From: Rhizobiaceae bacterium
GTDB taxonomy: Bacteria; Pseudomonadota; Alphaproteobacteria; Rhizobiales; Rhizobiaceae
Length of the DNA stretch: 64,000 nucleotides
Direction: 5' to 3'
NCBI GenBank assembly: GCA_027483885.1
Contig: JAIXTO010000124.1
Coordinates: 1 to 64,000 of the forward strand
Each line of letters begins with the position of its first letter. Positions within the stretch are counted from its first letter, which is position 1. The notes under the pieces are model-generated. The model was not told the DNA's origin. It made no database searches and worked only from the letters and a program-made list of their open reading frames with translations. This document shows, piece after piece, positions 53,762-63,174 of the stretch. Both the position numbers and the translations under genes were made by a program.

Positions 53762-55258
53762 ATGACCGAACAGAAGACCGAAACCGCCCTCTCCTCCGAC
53801 GCCACGCAAGTGCGCCGCCAGAAACTGGCGCTGCTGCGCGAAAAGGTGGGCGACGTTTATCCGGCGCATTTCCACCGCACGCTGACCAATGCGGAACTGG
53901 CGGAAAAATACGAGAGCCTCGAGGCAGACGTCGAGACAGGCGATATCGTCACCGTTGCCGGCCGCGTTTATTCCTCGCGCAATTCCGGCATGTTCATGGA
54001 TCTGCGCGATGCCTCGGGCAAGGTGCAGATCTTTTCCCATAAAGACACCACGCCGGAAGCGGCTCGCGAGATGCTGGCCCTCATCGATATCGGCGACATC
54101 ATCGGCGTCACCGGCGTCGTGCGCCGCACCAAGCGTGGTGAGCTGACGATCAACGCGCATGAGATCACCATGCTGACGAAGTCGCTGCTGCCGATGCCGG
54201 AAAAGTGGAACGGCATTGCTGACGTCGAAATTCGCTACCGCAAGCGCCATCTCGACATCCTGAGCAATGACGAGAGCAAGCTGCGTTTCCAGCAGCGCTC
54301 GAAGATCGTGTCCGGCTTCCGCCGCTTCCTGGAGAACGAGGGCTTTCTCGAAGTCGAGACGCCGATGCTGCAGACGGTCTATGGCGGCGCGACGGCTGAT
54401 CCGTTCAAGACCTTCCACAATACGCTGAAGATGGACATGTACCTGCGCATCGCGCCGGAACTGTTCTTGAAGCGCACGCTGGTCTCCGGCCTCTCCGACA
54501 AGGTGTTCGAGATCAACCGCAACTTCCGCAACGAAGGCGTTTCCACAAGGCACAACCCCGAGTTCACCATGATGGAGTGCTACTGGGCCTATGCCGATTA
54601 CGAGGACATGATGGGCCTGGTCGAACGCCTGTTCGAAACGCTGGCACTGTCGATCCACGGCACGACGGATGTGGAATTTGCCGACAAGACGCTGTCTTTC
54701 AAGGGCCCGTTCAAGCGGGTGCCGATGCCGGAAGCAGTCAAGGAAGCAACCGGCATCGATTTCCTTGCCATGAAGACCGACGAGGAAGCCCGCACTGCTG
54801 CCAAGGCTGCCGGTTTTGCGGTTGAAAAGGATTGGACCTGGGGCGAATGCCTCGCCTTCATCTTTGAGGAAAAGGTCGAGGGCACGCTGATCCAGCCGAG
54901 CCATGTCACGCATTTCCCGAAGGACATTTCGCCCTTTGCCAAGGAAGTGCCGGGCGAGCCGCGGCTTGTCGAACGTTTCGAGACCTATTGTAACGCCTGG
55001 GAAGTGGGCAATGCGTTTTCCGAACTGAACGACCCGGAAGAACAGCGCAAGCGCATGGTCGAGCAGCTGGAACAGGCGCACGCCCGTGGCGAAAAGGACA
55101 AGCAGCTCGACGACGAGTTTCTCGATGCCATCGACCAGGGCATGCCGCCCGCCGGTGGCCTCGGCATCGGCGTCGACCGCCTGATCATGCTGCTCACCAA
55201 CTCGCCCTCGATCCGCGACATCATCCTCTTCCCGGCCCGCCGCAACAAGGCGGACTGA
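53762..55258 (+). CDS. lysS: Lysyl-tRNA synthetase, class II
   Basis: A 498-aa class-II enzyme. The N-terminal anticodon-binding OB fold includes GDIVTVAGRVYSSRNSGMFMDLRDASGKVQIF, then class-II motif 1 (RRFLENEGFLEVETPMLQ), motif 2 (FEINRNFRNEGVSTRHNPEFTMMECYWAY) and motif 3 (GIGVDRLIMLLTNSPSIRDIILFPARR). The ATG at 53762 gives the normal length; upstream in-frame sequence is RIME repeat. The family activates lysine by the class-II route. A terminator follows at 55288. Confidence 0.95.
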   Translation: MTEQKTETALSSDATQVRRQKLALLREKVGDVYPAHFHRTLTNAELAEKYESLEADVETGDIVTVAGRVYSSRNSGMFMDLRDASGKVQIFSHKDTTPEAAREMLALIDIGDIIGVTGVVRRTKRGELTINAHEITMLTKSLLPMPEKWNGIADVEIRYRKRHLDILSNDESKLRFQQRSKIVSGFRRFLENEGFLEVETPMLQTVYGGATADPFKTFHNTLKMDMYLRIAPELFLKRTLVSGLSDKVFEINRNFRNEGVSTRHNPEFTMMECYWAYADYEDMMGLVERLFETLALSIHGTTDVEFADKTLSFKGPFKRVPMPEAVKEATGIDFLAMKTDEEARTAAKAAGFAVEKDWTWGECLAFIFEEKVEGTLIQPSHVTHFPKDISPFAKEVPGEPRLVERFETYCNAWEVGNAFSELNDPEEQRKRMVEQLEQAHARGEKDKQLDDEFLDAIDQGMPPAGGLGIGVDRLIMLLTNSPSIRDIILFPARRNKAD

Positions 55259-55287
55259 GACGCCGAGAGGCAAAGACAATCAGACAG

Positions 55288-55318
55288 ACGGCCCGCTTCG
55301 CACGGGCCGTTTCTGTTT
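55288..55318 (+). terminator. Intrinsic terminator of lysS
   Basis: ACGGCCCG/CGGGCCGT stem with loop CTTCGCA, then TTCTGTTT. It lies 29 bp past the lysS stop; the hypothetical gene on the other strand ends at 55336. Confidence 0.85.
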
Positions 55319-55335
55319 GGTGCGTGTCGAAAAAA

Positions 55336-56529
55336 TCAGTGGGAGACGGTGGCGGCGTTCACCGGCGGCGGCGCTTGCGGCGCGGCAGGCTCCGATTTCG
55401 CCGCTGAACCCCTTTCGTCCGTCGGGGCGGCAACCTTCATGGGGTCAATGCCATCATGCGCCGGCGCAGCGGCATGGGATTGCGACGGCTCGCTGGCGGC
55501 CGGAGCTGGCGGCACCTGCTCGACAACAGTTTTCGGCGCATCCGCGCCAAACACCATCGCCTTCATGCGGGAAAACATGCCCGGCTCGGCGGCAACGGCG
55601 GTGTGCTCGGGGCTTGGCTGGGCGCTGGGCTCGGCATGCGCGGCGGCATCCGCCGTTTCGGCAGGCTTGTCTGCTGCGCCATGTGCATCGGCTGGCGCCT
55701 TGGCGTCAGCCGTCTCCTCGGGCTTTCCAAACACCATGTTTTTCAGCGAACTGATCAGGCCGCCGCTTTCAGGTTCTGGCGCGGCCTCCCCGCCATGGCC
55801 GTCGCCCGCGGCAGGTGGAGCGCCATGCTCATCGGTCTTTTCGCCGTGGCCGGCATCGGCGCCTGCCTCTGCACCATGCGCCGGCGGGGCTGCTTCATGG
55901 CCACCGCCATGGGCATCCTTGCCCTTGGCCGCACCGTGACCATCACCCTTGGCATCGCTTTCAGCCACCGGCGAGACGCAATCGGCGCTATCGGTGAGGC
56001 TTGCCGCCAGCTTTTCGATATCCTCCAATGGCGGATCGACGCGCAGTCCGAAATATTCGCCGTTCGGCGCCACAGCACCGTCGAAATAGAAGGCGGAATA
56101 GACGGGATCGGAAACATCCGCCTCCTGCGATGGCGTCGGGATATAGACCACCTGCGCACCGATGGCGCGCCCGCGCATGCCCGCACGTTGCGTCGGCCCG
56201 GATTTATCGAGGATGCTCACCTGTACCAGATCGGCCTTTTCCGCCGCCTGCACGGACTTTGCAACGCGAAGCGCAGTCTTCAGCCGCGCCAAGCCATCGC
56301 CCGGCTCTGCCGTCACCACATATTTGCGCACCCAGTAGCGATGATCGCGCTTGATCTTCACCAGTTGCAAGGTCGTGCATTCCAGCCCGTTGATCTCTGC
56401 ATAGGAGGGGCCAAGCAGTTTGTCGGCGCCGACATAGAGCGCCACGGCACCGCTGCCGCCGCCGAGAAGGACGACGCCGCCGAGAACCAGCACGAGGGTG
56501 CGTGACAGCCGTATCTTTACGCCCTTCAC
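55336..56529 (-). CDS. Membrane-anchored protein with Ala/His/Pro-rich tail, unknown function
   Basis: About 397 aa. A short basic start (KGVKIRLSR) precedes one hydrophobic helix (TLVLVLGGVVLLGGGSGAVALYVGADKLL), so the rest is probably periplasmic. Residues about 40-185 form a compact domain (CTTLQLVKIKRDHRYWVRKYVVTAE, ALRVAKSVQAAEKADLVQVSI, SAFYFDGAVAPNGEYFGLRVD). The remaining half is Ala-, His-, Pro- and Gly-rich and likely disordered, with two near copies of S/R-L/M-K-x-M-V-F-G. Start codons are uncertain; a GTG at 56529 with GGAG upstream is chosen over a TTG at 56562. I do not recognise the family. Confidence 0.7.
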   Translation of the reverse strand: MKGVKIRLSRTLVLVLGGVVLLGGGSGAVALYVGADKLLGPSYAEINGLECTTLQLVKIKRDHRYWVRKYVVTAEPGDGLARLKTALRVAKSVQAAEKADLVQVSILDKSGPTQRAGMRGRAIGAQVVYIPTPSQEADVSDPVYSAFYFDGAVAPNGEYFGLRVDPPLEDIEKLAASLTDSADCVSPVAESDAKGDGHGAAKGKDAHGGGHEAAPPAHGAEAGADAGHGEKTDEHGAPPAAGDGHGGEAAPEPESGGLISSLKNMVFGKPEETADAKAPADAHGAADKPAETADAAAHAEPSAQPSPEHTAVAAEPGMFSRMKAMVFGADAPKTVVEQVPPAPAASEPSQSHAAAPAHDGIDPMKVAAPTDERGSAAKSEPAAPQAPPPVNAATVSH

Positions 56530-56702
56530 GCCCGCGACTCCGGCATGCACAACTCCAATCAACGCAAAACTGAGGCCAACAGGGCCGAGCCGCCATCTTT
56601 ATCCATGAGCATTGAAGAATGCTTTAACCGCGAAGGGCGTTTGGGTGACGCCCCTGCCCCGTCCCGGCACAACGGCCAAGCGTTAAGCCAGACTTCACGA
56701 AG

Positions 56703-56719
56703 TTGCGAATGATTTGCAA
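56703..56719. promoter_or_regulatory. Candidate Mur box 1 (manganese-responsive Fur)
   Basis: TTGCGAATGATTTGCAA: arms TTGCGAA/TTTGCAA match at 6 of 7 positions around TGA. It resembles the rhizobial Mur-responsive sequence that controls sitABCD. It lies just upstream of the predicted -35 box, and is repeated 53 bp downstream. Confidence 0.6.
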
Positions 56720-56724
56720 TAGCA

Positions 56725-56752
56725 TTGACATCGGCAAAAGCGAGGCTAAGTT
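56725..56752 (+). promoter_or_regulatory. Predicted sitA promoter
   Basis: TTGACA (56725-56730, perfect -35), a 16-base spacer, TAAGTT (56747-56752). It lies between the two Mur-like boxes, and box 2 overlaps the expected transcription start, so binding there would block initiation. Confidence 0.55.
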
Positions 56753-56755
56753 AGA

Positions 56756-56772
56756 TTGCAAATGAGTTGCAT
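56756..56772. promoter_or_regulatory. Candidate Mur box 2
   Basis: TTGCAAATGAGTTGCAT, with the perfect inverted core TGCAA-N5-TTGCA at 56757-56771. It matches box 1 in 14 of 17 positions, including the central AATGA, and lies 7 bp upstream of the sitA ATG, at the predicted transcription start. Confidence 0.65.
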
Positions 56773-56778
56773 TAGAGG

Positions 56779-57678
56779 ATGAATTCCGTGCTACTGCGCA
56801 TGCTCTCTATCGGTCTTGCGACCGTTATCAGCCTTTTACCGGCAGTCTCACAGGCCGCGGAGAAGCCCAAGGTTGTCACCACCTTCACCATTATCGCCGA
56901 CATGGCGAAGAACGTGGCCGGCGACGCCGCCGATGTCGAAAGTATTACCAAACCCGGCGCGGAGATTCACAACTACCAGCCGACGCCGCGCGACATCCTG
57001 CGCGCCCGCAATGCGAACCTGGTTTTGCGCAACGGTTTGAACCTTGAACAATGGTTTGAAAAATTCCTCGTCAACCTCGGCAATGTGCCCAGTGTCACGG
57101 TGTCTGATGGCGTGGTGCCCATGGCAATTGCCGGCGGCGCTTATGAGGGGCGGCCCAACCCGCACGCCTGGATGTCGCCGGACAATGCGCTGATCTACGT
57201 GGAAAACATCCGCAAGGCGCTGGCCGAGATCGATCCCGCCCATGCCGATCTCTACGCGACCAATGCCAAGATCTATTCCGACAAGATCCGCGCCGCCGTT
57301 CAGCCCATCCGCGAAACGCTGAACGCCCTTCCGCAAAACCAGCGCGTTCTGGTGACAAGCGAAGGCGCCTTCTCTTATCTCGCCCGCGATTTCGGCCTGA
57401 AGGAGCTTTATCTCTGGCCGGTCAACTCCGATAGCCAGGGCACACCGCAGCAGGTGAAAACCGTGATCGATGCCATGCGAGCCGAGAAGGTCGGGGTGAT
57501 CTTTTCAGAAAGCACCGTCTCACCCGATCCGGCAAAACAGGTGGCGCGGGAAACGGGGGCAAAATACGGTGGAGTGCTTTATGTCGACAGTCTCAGTGAT
57601 CCGGATGGTCCCGTTCCCACCTATCTCGATCTTCTGAAGGTAACGACGGGCACGATTGCGAAGGGTCTTTCGCAATGA
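56779..57678 (+). CDS. sitA: Manganese/iron ABC transporter substrate-binding protein
   Basis: A 299-aa cluster A-I metal-binding lipoprotein-like protein of the SitA/MntA group. The signal peptide is [19 protein letters not shown]. Metal ligands are His64 (EIHNYQPTP), His129 (NPHAWMS), Glu195 (TSEGAFSYL) and Asp270 (YVDSLSD): the His-His-Glu-Asp set typical of manganese/iron binders, unlike the three-His set of zinc-specific ZnuA. No long His-rich loop is present. It starts the sitABCD operon, with two Mur-like boxes and a good promoter just upstream, so manganese should repress it. Confidence 0.92.
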   Translation: MNSVLLRMLSIGLATVISLLPAVSQAAEKPKVVTTFTIIADMAKNVAGDAADVESITKPGAEIHNYQPTPRDILRARNANLVLRNGLNLEQWFEKFLVNLGNVPSVTVSDGVVPMAIAGGAYEGRPNPHAWMSPDNALIYVENIRKALAEIDPAHADLYATNAKIYSDKIRAAVQPIRETLNALPQNQRVLVTSEGAFSYLARDFGLKELYLWPVNSDSQGTPQQVKTVIDAMRAEKVGVIFSESTVSPDPAKQVARETGAKYGGVLYVDSLSDPDGPVPTYLDLLKVTTGTIAKGLSQ

Positions 57679-58583
57679 TGATGGGAAAAGTGAAGCAGCA
57701 GCCTTTGGGCATCCGGGTCGATGACGTTACCGTCTCCTACCGCAACGGGCACACCGCGCTCCGGCACGCCAGCTTCACGGTCCCCAAGGGCACCATCACC
57801 GCTCTGGTCGGCGTCAACGGCGCCGGCAAATCCACCCTCTTCAAGGCCATCATGGGTTTCGTGCCGCTATCGGGCGGCACCGTTGAAATCCTCGGCATGA
57901 GTGCTGCCCAGGCGCTCAAGAAAAACCTCATCGCCTATGTGCCGCAGTCGGAAGAGGTGGACTGGAATTTTCCGGTTCTCGTCGAAGACGTGGTGATGAT
58001 GGGCCGCTACGGCCACATGAATTTCCTGCGCATCCCCACCCGCCGCGATCATGACATGGTGAGTGAGGCGCTTCAACGCGTCAACATGGTGGAGTTTCGC
58101 AAGCGCCAGATCGGCGAACTCTCCGGCGGCCAGCGCAAGCGGGTGTTTCTGGCCCGGGCTCTCGCCCAGGAAGGCCAGGTGATCCTGCTCGATGAGCCGT
58201 TTACCGGCGTCGATGTCGGCACCGAAGAACAGATCATCACGCTCCTCAAATCCCTGCGCGATGAAGGCCGCGTCATGCTGGTCTCCACGCACAATCTCGG
58301 CAGCGTGCCGGATTTCTGCGACCGCACCGTTTTCGTGAAGGGCACCGTGACCGCCTATGGCAAAACGGAAGACACGTTCAACGAGGAAAACCTCGAAAAG
58401 GCCTTTGGCGGCGTGCTGCGCCATTTCGTTCTCGGCGGCCGCGACCTGCATGACGACGAAGACGCCCGCCATGTGCGCGTCATAACCGACGACGAGCGAC
58501 CGTTTGTGACCTATGGCAACGGCACCCGCAAGACGGCCACCCAGAAGCCGAAGGAGGCGGTGGATGCTCCAGACGCTTCTTGA
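57675..58583 (+). CDS. sitB: Manganese/iron ABC transporter ATP-binding protein
   Basis: A 302-aa ATPase. Walker A GVNGAGKS (46-53), Q-loop, signature LSGGQ (149-153), Walker B LLDEP (171-175) and the switch His in STHNL. A C-terminal extension of about 60 residues ([30 protein letters not shown]) is typical of rhizobial SitB. It overlaps the sitA stop by 4 bp and the sitC start by 20 bp. Confidence 0.92.
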   Translation: MMMGKVKQQPLGIRVDDVTVSYRNGHTALRHASFTVPKGTITALVGVNGAGKSTLFKAIMGFVPLSGGTVEILGMSAAQALKKNLIAYVPQSEEVDWNFPVLVEDVVMMGRYGHMNFLRIPTRRDHDMVSEALQRVNMVEFRKRQIGELSGGQRKRVFLARALAQEGQVILLDEPFTGVDVGTEEQIITLLKSLRDEGRVMLVSTHNLGSVPDFCDRTVFVKGTVTAYGKTEDTFNEENLEKAFGGVLRHFVLGGRDLHDDEDARHVRVITDDERPFVTYGNGTRKTATQKPKEAVDAPDAS

Positions 58584-59424
58584 GCCCTTCACCTATGGCT
58601 ATATGCTGAACGCCATCTGGGTGAGCGCTCTGGTCGGCGGCGTCTGCGGTTTTCTCTCCGCCTACCTGATGCTCAAGGGCTGGTCGCTGATCGGCGATGC
58701 GTTGTCGCATGCCATCGTTCCCGGCGTTGCCGGTGCCTACATGCTGGGCCTGCCCTTTGCGCTCGGCGCCTTCCTCTCCGGCGGGCTTGCGGCGATTGCC
58801 ATGCTCTTTCTCAACCAGCGCACCAAGCTGAAGGAAGACGCGATCATCGGGCTGATCTTCACCGCTTTTTTCGGCCTTGGCCTGTTCATGGTGTCGCTGT
58901 CGCCCACTTCGGTCAACATCCAGACCATCGTGCTCGGCAATATCCTCGCCATCACGCCGGAAGATACGGTGCAGCTGGTGCTGATCGGCGGCATCAGCCT
59001 CGTCATCCTTCTGTTGAAGTGGAAGGACCTGATGGTGGCCTTCTTCGATGAAAACCATGCGCGCACCATTGGCCTGCGCCCGGACTTTTTGAAGACCCTG
59101 TTCTTTACGCTGCTGGCCGCCTCCACGGTTGCCGCCCTGCAAACCGTCGGCGCGTTCCTGGTCGTTGCGATGGTGGTGACGCCGGGTGCAACTGCTTACC
59201 TCATCACCGACCGGTTCCAGCGCCTGATCGTACTGGCGGCCGGCATCGGTGCCGTCACCAGCTTCGTCGGCGCCTATGCCAGCTATTTCCTCAACGGCGC
59301 GACCGGCGGCATCATCGTCGTGCTGCAGACGCTGATCTTCCTGACCGCCTTCGTTTTTGCCCCGAAGCACGGCCTGATCGCCGCCCGCCGCCGCCGCGCC
59401 GCGGCACTGGAGGAGCCGGCATGA
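58564..59424 (+). CDS. sitC: Manganese/iron ABC transporter permease
   Basis: A 286-aa ABC-3-family permease with about eight helices. Family sequence [30 protein letters not shown] and the ATPase-coupling segment [51 protein letters not shown] are intact. The ATG at 58564 fits the family start; the frame upstream is Arg/Pro-rich and lies in sitB. It overlaps sitD by 4 bp. Confidence 0.92.
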   Translation: MLQTLLEPFTYGYMLNAIWVSALVGGVCGFLSAYLMLKGWSLIGDALSHAIVPGVAGAYMLGLPFALGAFLSGGLAAIAMLFLNQRTKLKEDAIIGLIFTAFFGLGLFMVSLSPTSVNIQTIVLGNILAITPEDTVQLVLIGGISLVILLLKWKDLMVAFFDENHARTIGLRPDFLKTLFFTLLAASTVAALQTVGAFLVVAMVVTPGATAYLITDRFQRLIVLAAGIGAVTSFVGAYASYFLNGATGGIIVVLQTLIFLTAFVFAPKHGLIAARRRRAAALEEPA

Positions 59425-60263
59425 GCGAGACCCTGCAACTGGCCATACTGCCGTTCCTGCTGCCCTTCATGCAGAACGCTTTCATCGTAACCATGATGAT
59501 TGCCGTGCCGATGGCGATGCTCTCCTGCTTTCTGGTGCTGAAGGGCTGGTCGCTGATGGGCGATGCCGTCTCCCATGCGGTGCTGCCGGGCGTCGTCATC
59601 GCCTATATGCTGTCGCTACCGCTGTCGCTCGGCGCCTTCGTGGCGGGTCTGGTTTGCGCGCTGGCCACCGGTTATCTCAAGGACAATAGCCGCATCAAGG
59701 AAGATACGGTGCTCGGCATCGTGTTTTCCGGCATGTTCGGCCTTGGCCTCGTGATGTTCGTCGCCGTCCAGAGCGACGTGCATCTCGACCATATCCTGTT
59801 CGGCGACATGCTCGGCATCGCACCCTCCGATCTCATCGAGACAGGCCTGATTGCGCTCGCCTGTGTGATCTTTCTCGGCGTGCTACGCAAGGATCTGCTG
59901 GTGCATGCCTTCGATCCCCAGCATGCGCAGGCCATAGGCCTTCCGGTGAAGCTTTTGCATTACGGGTTGCTGACGGTGCTGTCACTGACCGTGGTCGGCG
60001 CGCTGACCGCCGTCGGCATCATCCTCTCCGTCGCAATCCTCGTTGCCCCCGGCGCCATCGCCTTCCTGCTGACGCGCCGTTTCCACACGATGATGCTGGT
60101 GGCTGTCGCCATCGCGCTGACCTCATCCTTCCTCGGCATCTATTTGAGCTTCTTCATCGACAGCGCCCCCGCCCCGACCATCGTGCTTCTGATGAGCGCT
60201 GCCTTTATCGCCGCCTTCATCCGCACCTCGATCCGCGCCCGACGGGTTGTGGCGACCTCCTGA
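59421..60263 (+). CDS. sitD: Manganese/iron ABC transporter permease
   Basis: A 280-aa second ABC-3 permease, homologous to SitC (LKGWSLMGDAVSHAVLPGVVIAYMLSLPLSLGAFV; FDPQHAQAIGLPVKLLHYGLLTVLSLTVVGALTAVGIILSVAILVAPGAIAFLL). The two form the heterodimeric channel. It is the last sit gene and a strong terminator follows within 10 bp. Confidence 0.92.
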   Translation: MSETLQLAILPFLLPFMQNAFIVTMMIAVPMAMLSCFLVLKGWSLMGDAVSHAVLPGVVIAYMLSLPLSLGAFVAGLVCALATGYLKDNSRIKEDTVLGIVFSGMFGLGLVMFVAVQSDVHLDHILFGDMLGIAPSDLIETGLIALACVIFLGVLRKDLLVHAFDPQHAQAIGLPVKLLHYGLLTVLSLTVVGALTAVGIILSVAILVAPGAIAFLLTRRFHTMMLVAVAIALTSSFLGIYLSFFIDSAPAPTIVLLMSAAFIAAFIRTSIRARRVVATS

Positions 60264-60271
60264 CCACAACG

Positions 60272-60301
60272 AAAAACGGCCCGCCAGAGGCGAGCCGTTT
60301 T
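60272..60301. terminator. Bidirectional terminator between sitD and tal
   Basis: AAAACGGC and CGCC pair with GGCG and GCCGTTTT around AGA, with one mismatch. Flanking A- and T-runs make it active for both convergent transcripts. Confidence 0.85.
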
Positions 60302-60323
60302 CGATTGAGTGAGGCGGGTGCGA

Positions 60324-61283
60324 TCAGGCCGCAGCCAGTTCCTTCTTCACCATGGTGCGCAGGCCGATCAGGTCCTTGGCGAACGAGCGAATGCCTTCCG
60401 ACAGCTTTTCGGTTGCCATCGCATCCTCGTTCAGCATCCAGCGGAACTTCTTCTCATCGATCGGGAAGAAGGCATCCTCGGTGATGTTGTCGGGCGAGAG
60501 CTTCCGCTCCAGCGTGCCCTCGGCCTTGTCCAGTTCATCGAGCAGCGCCGGGCTGATGGTCAGGCGGTCGCAACCGGCCAGCGCTTCGATTTCGCCGGCA
60601 TTGCGGAAGGAAGCGCCCATGACGATGGTCTCAATGCCGTTCGCCTTGTAGTAATTGTAGATCTGGCGCACGGAAACGACGCCCGGATCGGTTTCCGACG
60701 TGTAGTCTTCACCGGTGGACTTCTTGTACCAGTCAAGAATGCGCCCGACGAAGGGCGAGATGAGGAAGGCCTTTGCGTCCGCGCAGGCAATCGCCTGGGC
60801 CTTCGAGAAGAGCAGCGTCAGGTTGCAGTCGATGCCTTCCGTCTGCAGCACTTCGGCGGCCTTGATGCCTTCCCAAGTGGAGGCAAGCTTGATCAGGATG
60901 CGGTCACGCTCGATGCCGCGCTCCTTGTAGGCGGCGATGATGCCATGCGCCTTCTTGATCGAAGCTTCCGTATCGAAGGACAGGTCGGCATCGACTTCGG
61001 TCGAGACGCGGCCGGGAACGAGCTTGGAGAGCGCCGCACCAACTGAAATCGCAAGACGATCGGACACAGCGGAAATCACCGCGTCTTCGTTGCCGCCCTG
61101 CTTCTTGCCCCAGGATACGGCTTCCTTCACATCGTCGGCAAACATCGGCGTGCCGAGCGCCTTCAGCACGATGGTCGGGTTGGTGGTGCAATCCACCGGC
61201 TTCAGGCGCGCCACAGCCTCGATATCGCCGGTGTCGGCGACGACCGTGGTCATGGAACGGAGTTGTTCGAGCTTGGACGCCAT
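60324..61283 (-). CDS. tal: Transaldolase (TalB type)
   Basis: A 319-aa type-I transaldolase moving dihydroxyacetone units between sedoheptulose 7-phosphate and glyceraldehyde 3-phosphate in the pentose phosphate pathway. The Schiff-base Lys is in [16 protein letters not shown], followed by [33 protein letters not shown] and TTNPTI near the N-terminus. The ATG at 61283 gives the standard TalB length. It is divergent from the SorC-type regulator, which could control it. Confidence 0.95.
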   Translation of the reverse strand: MASKLEQLRSMTTVVADTGDIEAVARLKPVDCTTNPTIVLKALGTPMFADDVKEAVSWGKKQGGNEDAVISAVSDRLAISVGAALSKLVPGRVSTEVDADLSFDTEASIKKAHGIIAAYKERGIERDRILIKLASTWEGIKAAEVLQTEGIDCNLTLLFSKAQAIACADAKAFLISPFVGRILDWYKKSTGEDYTSETDPGVVSVRQIYNYYKANGIETIVMGASFRNAGEIEALAGCDRLTISPALLDELDKAEGTLERKLSPDNITEDAFFPIDEKKFRWMLNEDAMATEKLSEGIRSFAKDLIGLRTMVKKELAAA

Positions 61284-61393
61284 CCGAAATATCCTTGAAA
61301 GTTGGATCGAAAAACGAGGGAGAAAATCCATCTCCCGTTATCCTTAGTATCTGCGGTCAGACGCCTGAAAGTCAAGACATTTGCCTAGTGTAT

Positions 61394-61422
61394 TTGACAT
61401 TTGTTTCATGCCATCCGATAGT
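61394..61422 (+). promoter_or_regulatory. Predicted promoter of the SorC-type regulator gene
   Basis: TTGACA (61394-61399, perfect -35), 17 bases, GATAGT (61417-61422). The start near 61429 lies past the ATG at 61408, so the longer protein version would not be made, which favours the GTG at 61462. Confidence 0.5.
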
Positions 61423-61461
61423 GAAATCTGCCTCAGGACAGAACAAGGATGCCGGATCGCC

Positions 61462-62442
61462 GTGGCGAAACTCAGACGCGACACGCATATTGCCTATTCG
61501 GAAGCCGCGTCGCTCCGCTTGCGCGCCGCCTGGCTCTATTACAATCAGGGACTGACGCAAAAGGATGTGGCGGAGAAGCTCGGCGTCAGCCGCTCCACCG
61601 TCATCCGGCTGCTGGATGAGGCGCTGAAACGCTCGGAAGTGCAGATCTGGATCAGCGAAGGCATAGACGATTGCGTCGACCTCGCGGTAAAACTGGAAAA
61701 GGCCTATGGGCTGGATGAGGCTGTGGTCGTGCCCTCCCCTGAGAGCACGGAGGCGGGTGCGATTGCAAAGGCCGTTGGCCTGGCGCTTGGCCAGTTTCTG
61801 ACGGAAGTCGTCACAGACAACCTCACCATCGGCGTCGGCTGGGGCCGCACCATGACGGCCTCCCTTTCCGGTTTTAGACCCCCAAGGCGGGAAAACTGCA
61901 AGGTCGTCTCGCTGCTGGGCGGCATCGTTGCCGTCCACCAGACCAACCCGATCGATTACACGTGGCGGCTGGCAAGCCAGCTCGGCGCCGAATGCTACAT
62001 GTTTCTGGCGCCGCTCCTGGTCGATTCGGTTGCCACCAAGCGGGCGCTGATCGAGGAATGCGGGCTGAAGACACTTTATGATCTCGCCGAAAACCTCGAT
62101 CTCGCCATCGTCTCCTGCGGCGATATCGGCCCGCATTCCACCTCGCTGTCGGAAGGGTTCATCAGCCACGCCGCACTTGAGGAACTGGTGGCGGCCGGCT
62201 GCGTCTGCGACACCATGTTCAACTTTCTCGATGCGGACGGCCGCACCATCGACCACCCGATCAACGAACGGGTGATGTCGGTCGATCTCGATACGCTGAA
62301 CAAGGCGAAACACATCGTGCTGTCATCGGGCGGCGCCCACCGCGCAAAAGCCATCCGCGCCACCATCCGCCGCATCGGCTGCAACACGCTGATTACGGAT
62401 GAGGCGGCGGCGCGGGAGCTTTTGAGGTTGGCGGAGGGGTGA
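61462..62442 (+). CDS. SorC/DeoR-family sugar-binding transcriptional regulator
   Basis: A 326-aa SorC-type regulator from the GTG at 61462; an ATG at 61408 (344 aa) and a TTG at 61381 are alternatives that lie upstream of or within the predicted promoter. The N-terminal helix-turn-helix is GLTQKDVAEKLGVSRSTVIRLLDEAL. The sugar-phosphate-binding domain is shared with SorC, CggR and DeoR-like proteins (NLTIGVGWGRTMTASL, VSLLGGIVAVHQTNPIDY, VSCGDIGPHSTSLSEGFIS). These respond to phosphorylated sugars or polyols; targets often include transaldolase, kinases or polyol dehydrogenases. Here transaldolase is divergent across 178 bp. Confidence 0.9.
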   Translation: MAKLRRDTHIAYSEAASLRLRAAWLYYNQGLTQKDVAEKLGVSRSTVIRLLDEALKRSEVQIWISEGIDDCVDLAVKLEKAYGLDEAVVVPSPESTEAGAIAKAVGLALGQFLTEVVTDNLTIGVGWGRTMTASLSGFRPPRRENCKVVSLLGGIVAVHQTNPIDYTWRLASQLGAECYMFLAPLLVDSVATKRALIEECGLKTLYDLAENLDLAIVSCGDIGPHSTSLSEGFISHAALEELVAAGCVCDTMFNFLDADGRTIDHPINERVMSVDLDTLNKAKHIVLSSGGAHRAKAIRATIRRIGCNTLITDEAAARELLRLAEG

Positions 62443-62443
62443 G

Positions 62444-62812
62444 CTAATCATCGCCGAATGCGCTTGGCACATGCCTGTTCAGATCCATCGCATCATGGAG
62501 CAAGCGCCCTACTCCGATGATCGTCGGTCTCACTTGACGAAAAAGGATCAGATGACGGGGCCTGCGTACAATGCCGGATGGAAGTCGCGCGCGCTCACGA
62601 CTATGGCGGAGATGATAACTTCGAACATCGGCTGCAATGTCCGGCCTAAGAAGCGTGCCGTTTCGCTGAGAATCTGCGGCCAGATCGCCAAGGGCCGTCA
62701 CGATCAGCCATTGGTAGCGCAGGCTGGCTTCGTTGCCGAAATCCTCATGGGTCTGCGCGAGGATATCGACAATATCGGCTTCCGCCGCCGCCGAAAGGCG
62801 AATGTCAGTCAT
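62444..62812 (-). CDS. parE: ParE/RelE-type toxin
   Basis: A 122-aa toxin of the ParE/RelE superfamily. Start ATG 62812 gives MTDIRLSAAAEADIVDILAQTHEDFG, the family N-terminus (the longer frame to 62839 is unsupported); the middle has VRSYHLRHSRERARL and the C-terminus HLILFRQVRPTIIGVGRLLHDAMDLNRH, matching the usual R-x-x-x-Y/R...I...V-x-R-V/L-L-H-x-x-x-D-x-x pattern. ParE toxins poison DNA gyrase; RelE types cleave mRNA; the D-I-L-A-Q-T-H...R-H-S motif favours ParE. It overlaps the antitoxin gene by 8 bp. Confidence 0.85.
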   Translation of the reverse strand: MTDIRLSAAAEADIVDILAQTHEDFGNEASLRYQWLIVTALGDLAADSQRNGTLLRPDIAADVRSYHLRHSRERARLPSGIVRRPRHLILFRQVRPTIIGVGRLLHDAMDLNRHVPSAFGDD

Positions 62813-63110
62813 GTCCCTTTGCACCTGACCGTCGGCCACGCTCTAATGCCGTCTGGCCGAGCCGTGCTACATGCTCTGCCAATCCGGCTACCGGCACGTC
62901 ACTGAAACGACCTTCATCGAGATCCGCAAAGCCGATGCTTGCGGCATCCCTCAGCGCCTGCAGCTTGGCGGCATCCATCTCCTCCCGCTGCTCCACAAGC
63001 CGCAGCCCTTCACGCAACACTTCGCTTGCGTTCTGGTAGCGGCCTGACTTGACCAGGCGTTCGATCATATCCTGATGGTGGTCTGTCAACACAACGTTGC
63101 GGGTGGGCAT
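62805..63110 (-). CDS. parD: ParD-type antitoxin (CC2985 family)
   Basis: A 101-aa antitoxin. The ribbon-helix-helix is NVVLTDHHQDMIERLVKSGRYQNASEVLREGLRLVEQRE, typical of the CopG/ParD group, followed by a C-terminal tail (ADLDEGRFSDVPVAGLAEHVARL) that neutralises the toxin. It is the first gene of the pair and overlaps the toxin by 8 bp, so the two are translationally coupled. ParD proteins autorepress their own promoter. The module lies between the SorC and Ada-like genes. Confidence 0.88.
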   Translation of the reverse strand: MPTRNVVLTDHHQDMIERLVKSGRYQNASEVLREGLRLVEQREEMDAAKLQALRDAASIGFADLDEGRFSDVPVAGLAEHVARLGQTALERGRRSGAKGHD

Positions 63111-63174
63111 GGCGACATCTCCCTGCGCTGCGTTATGCTAGCGCACCTTGGCATAAACTGCCAGCGCCTGCCCC

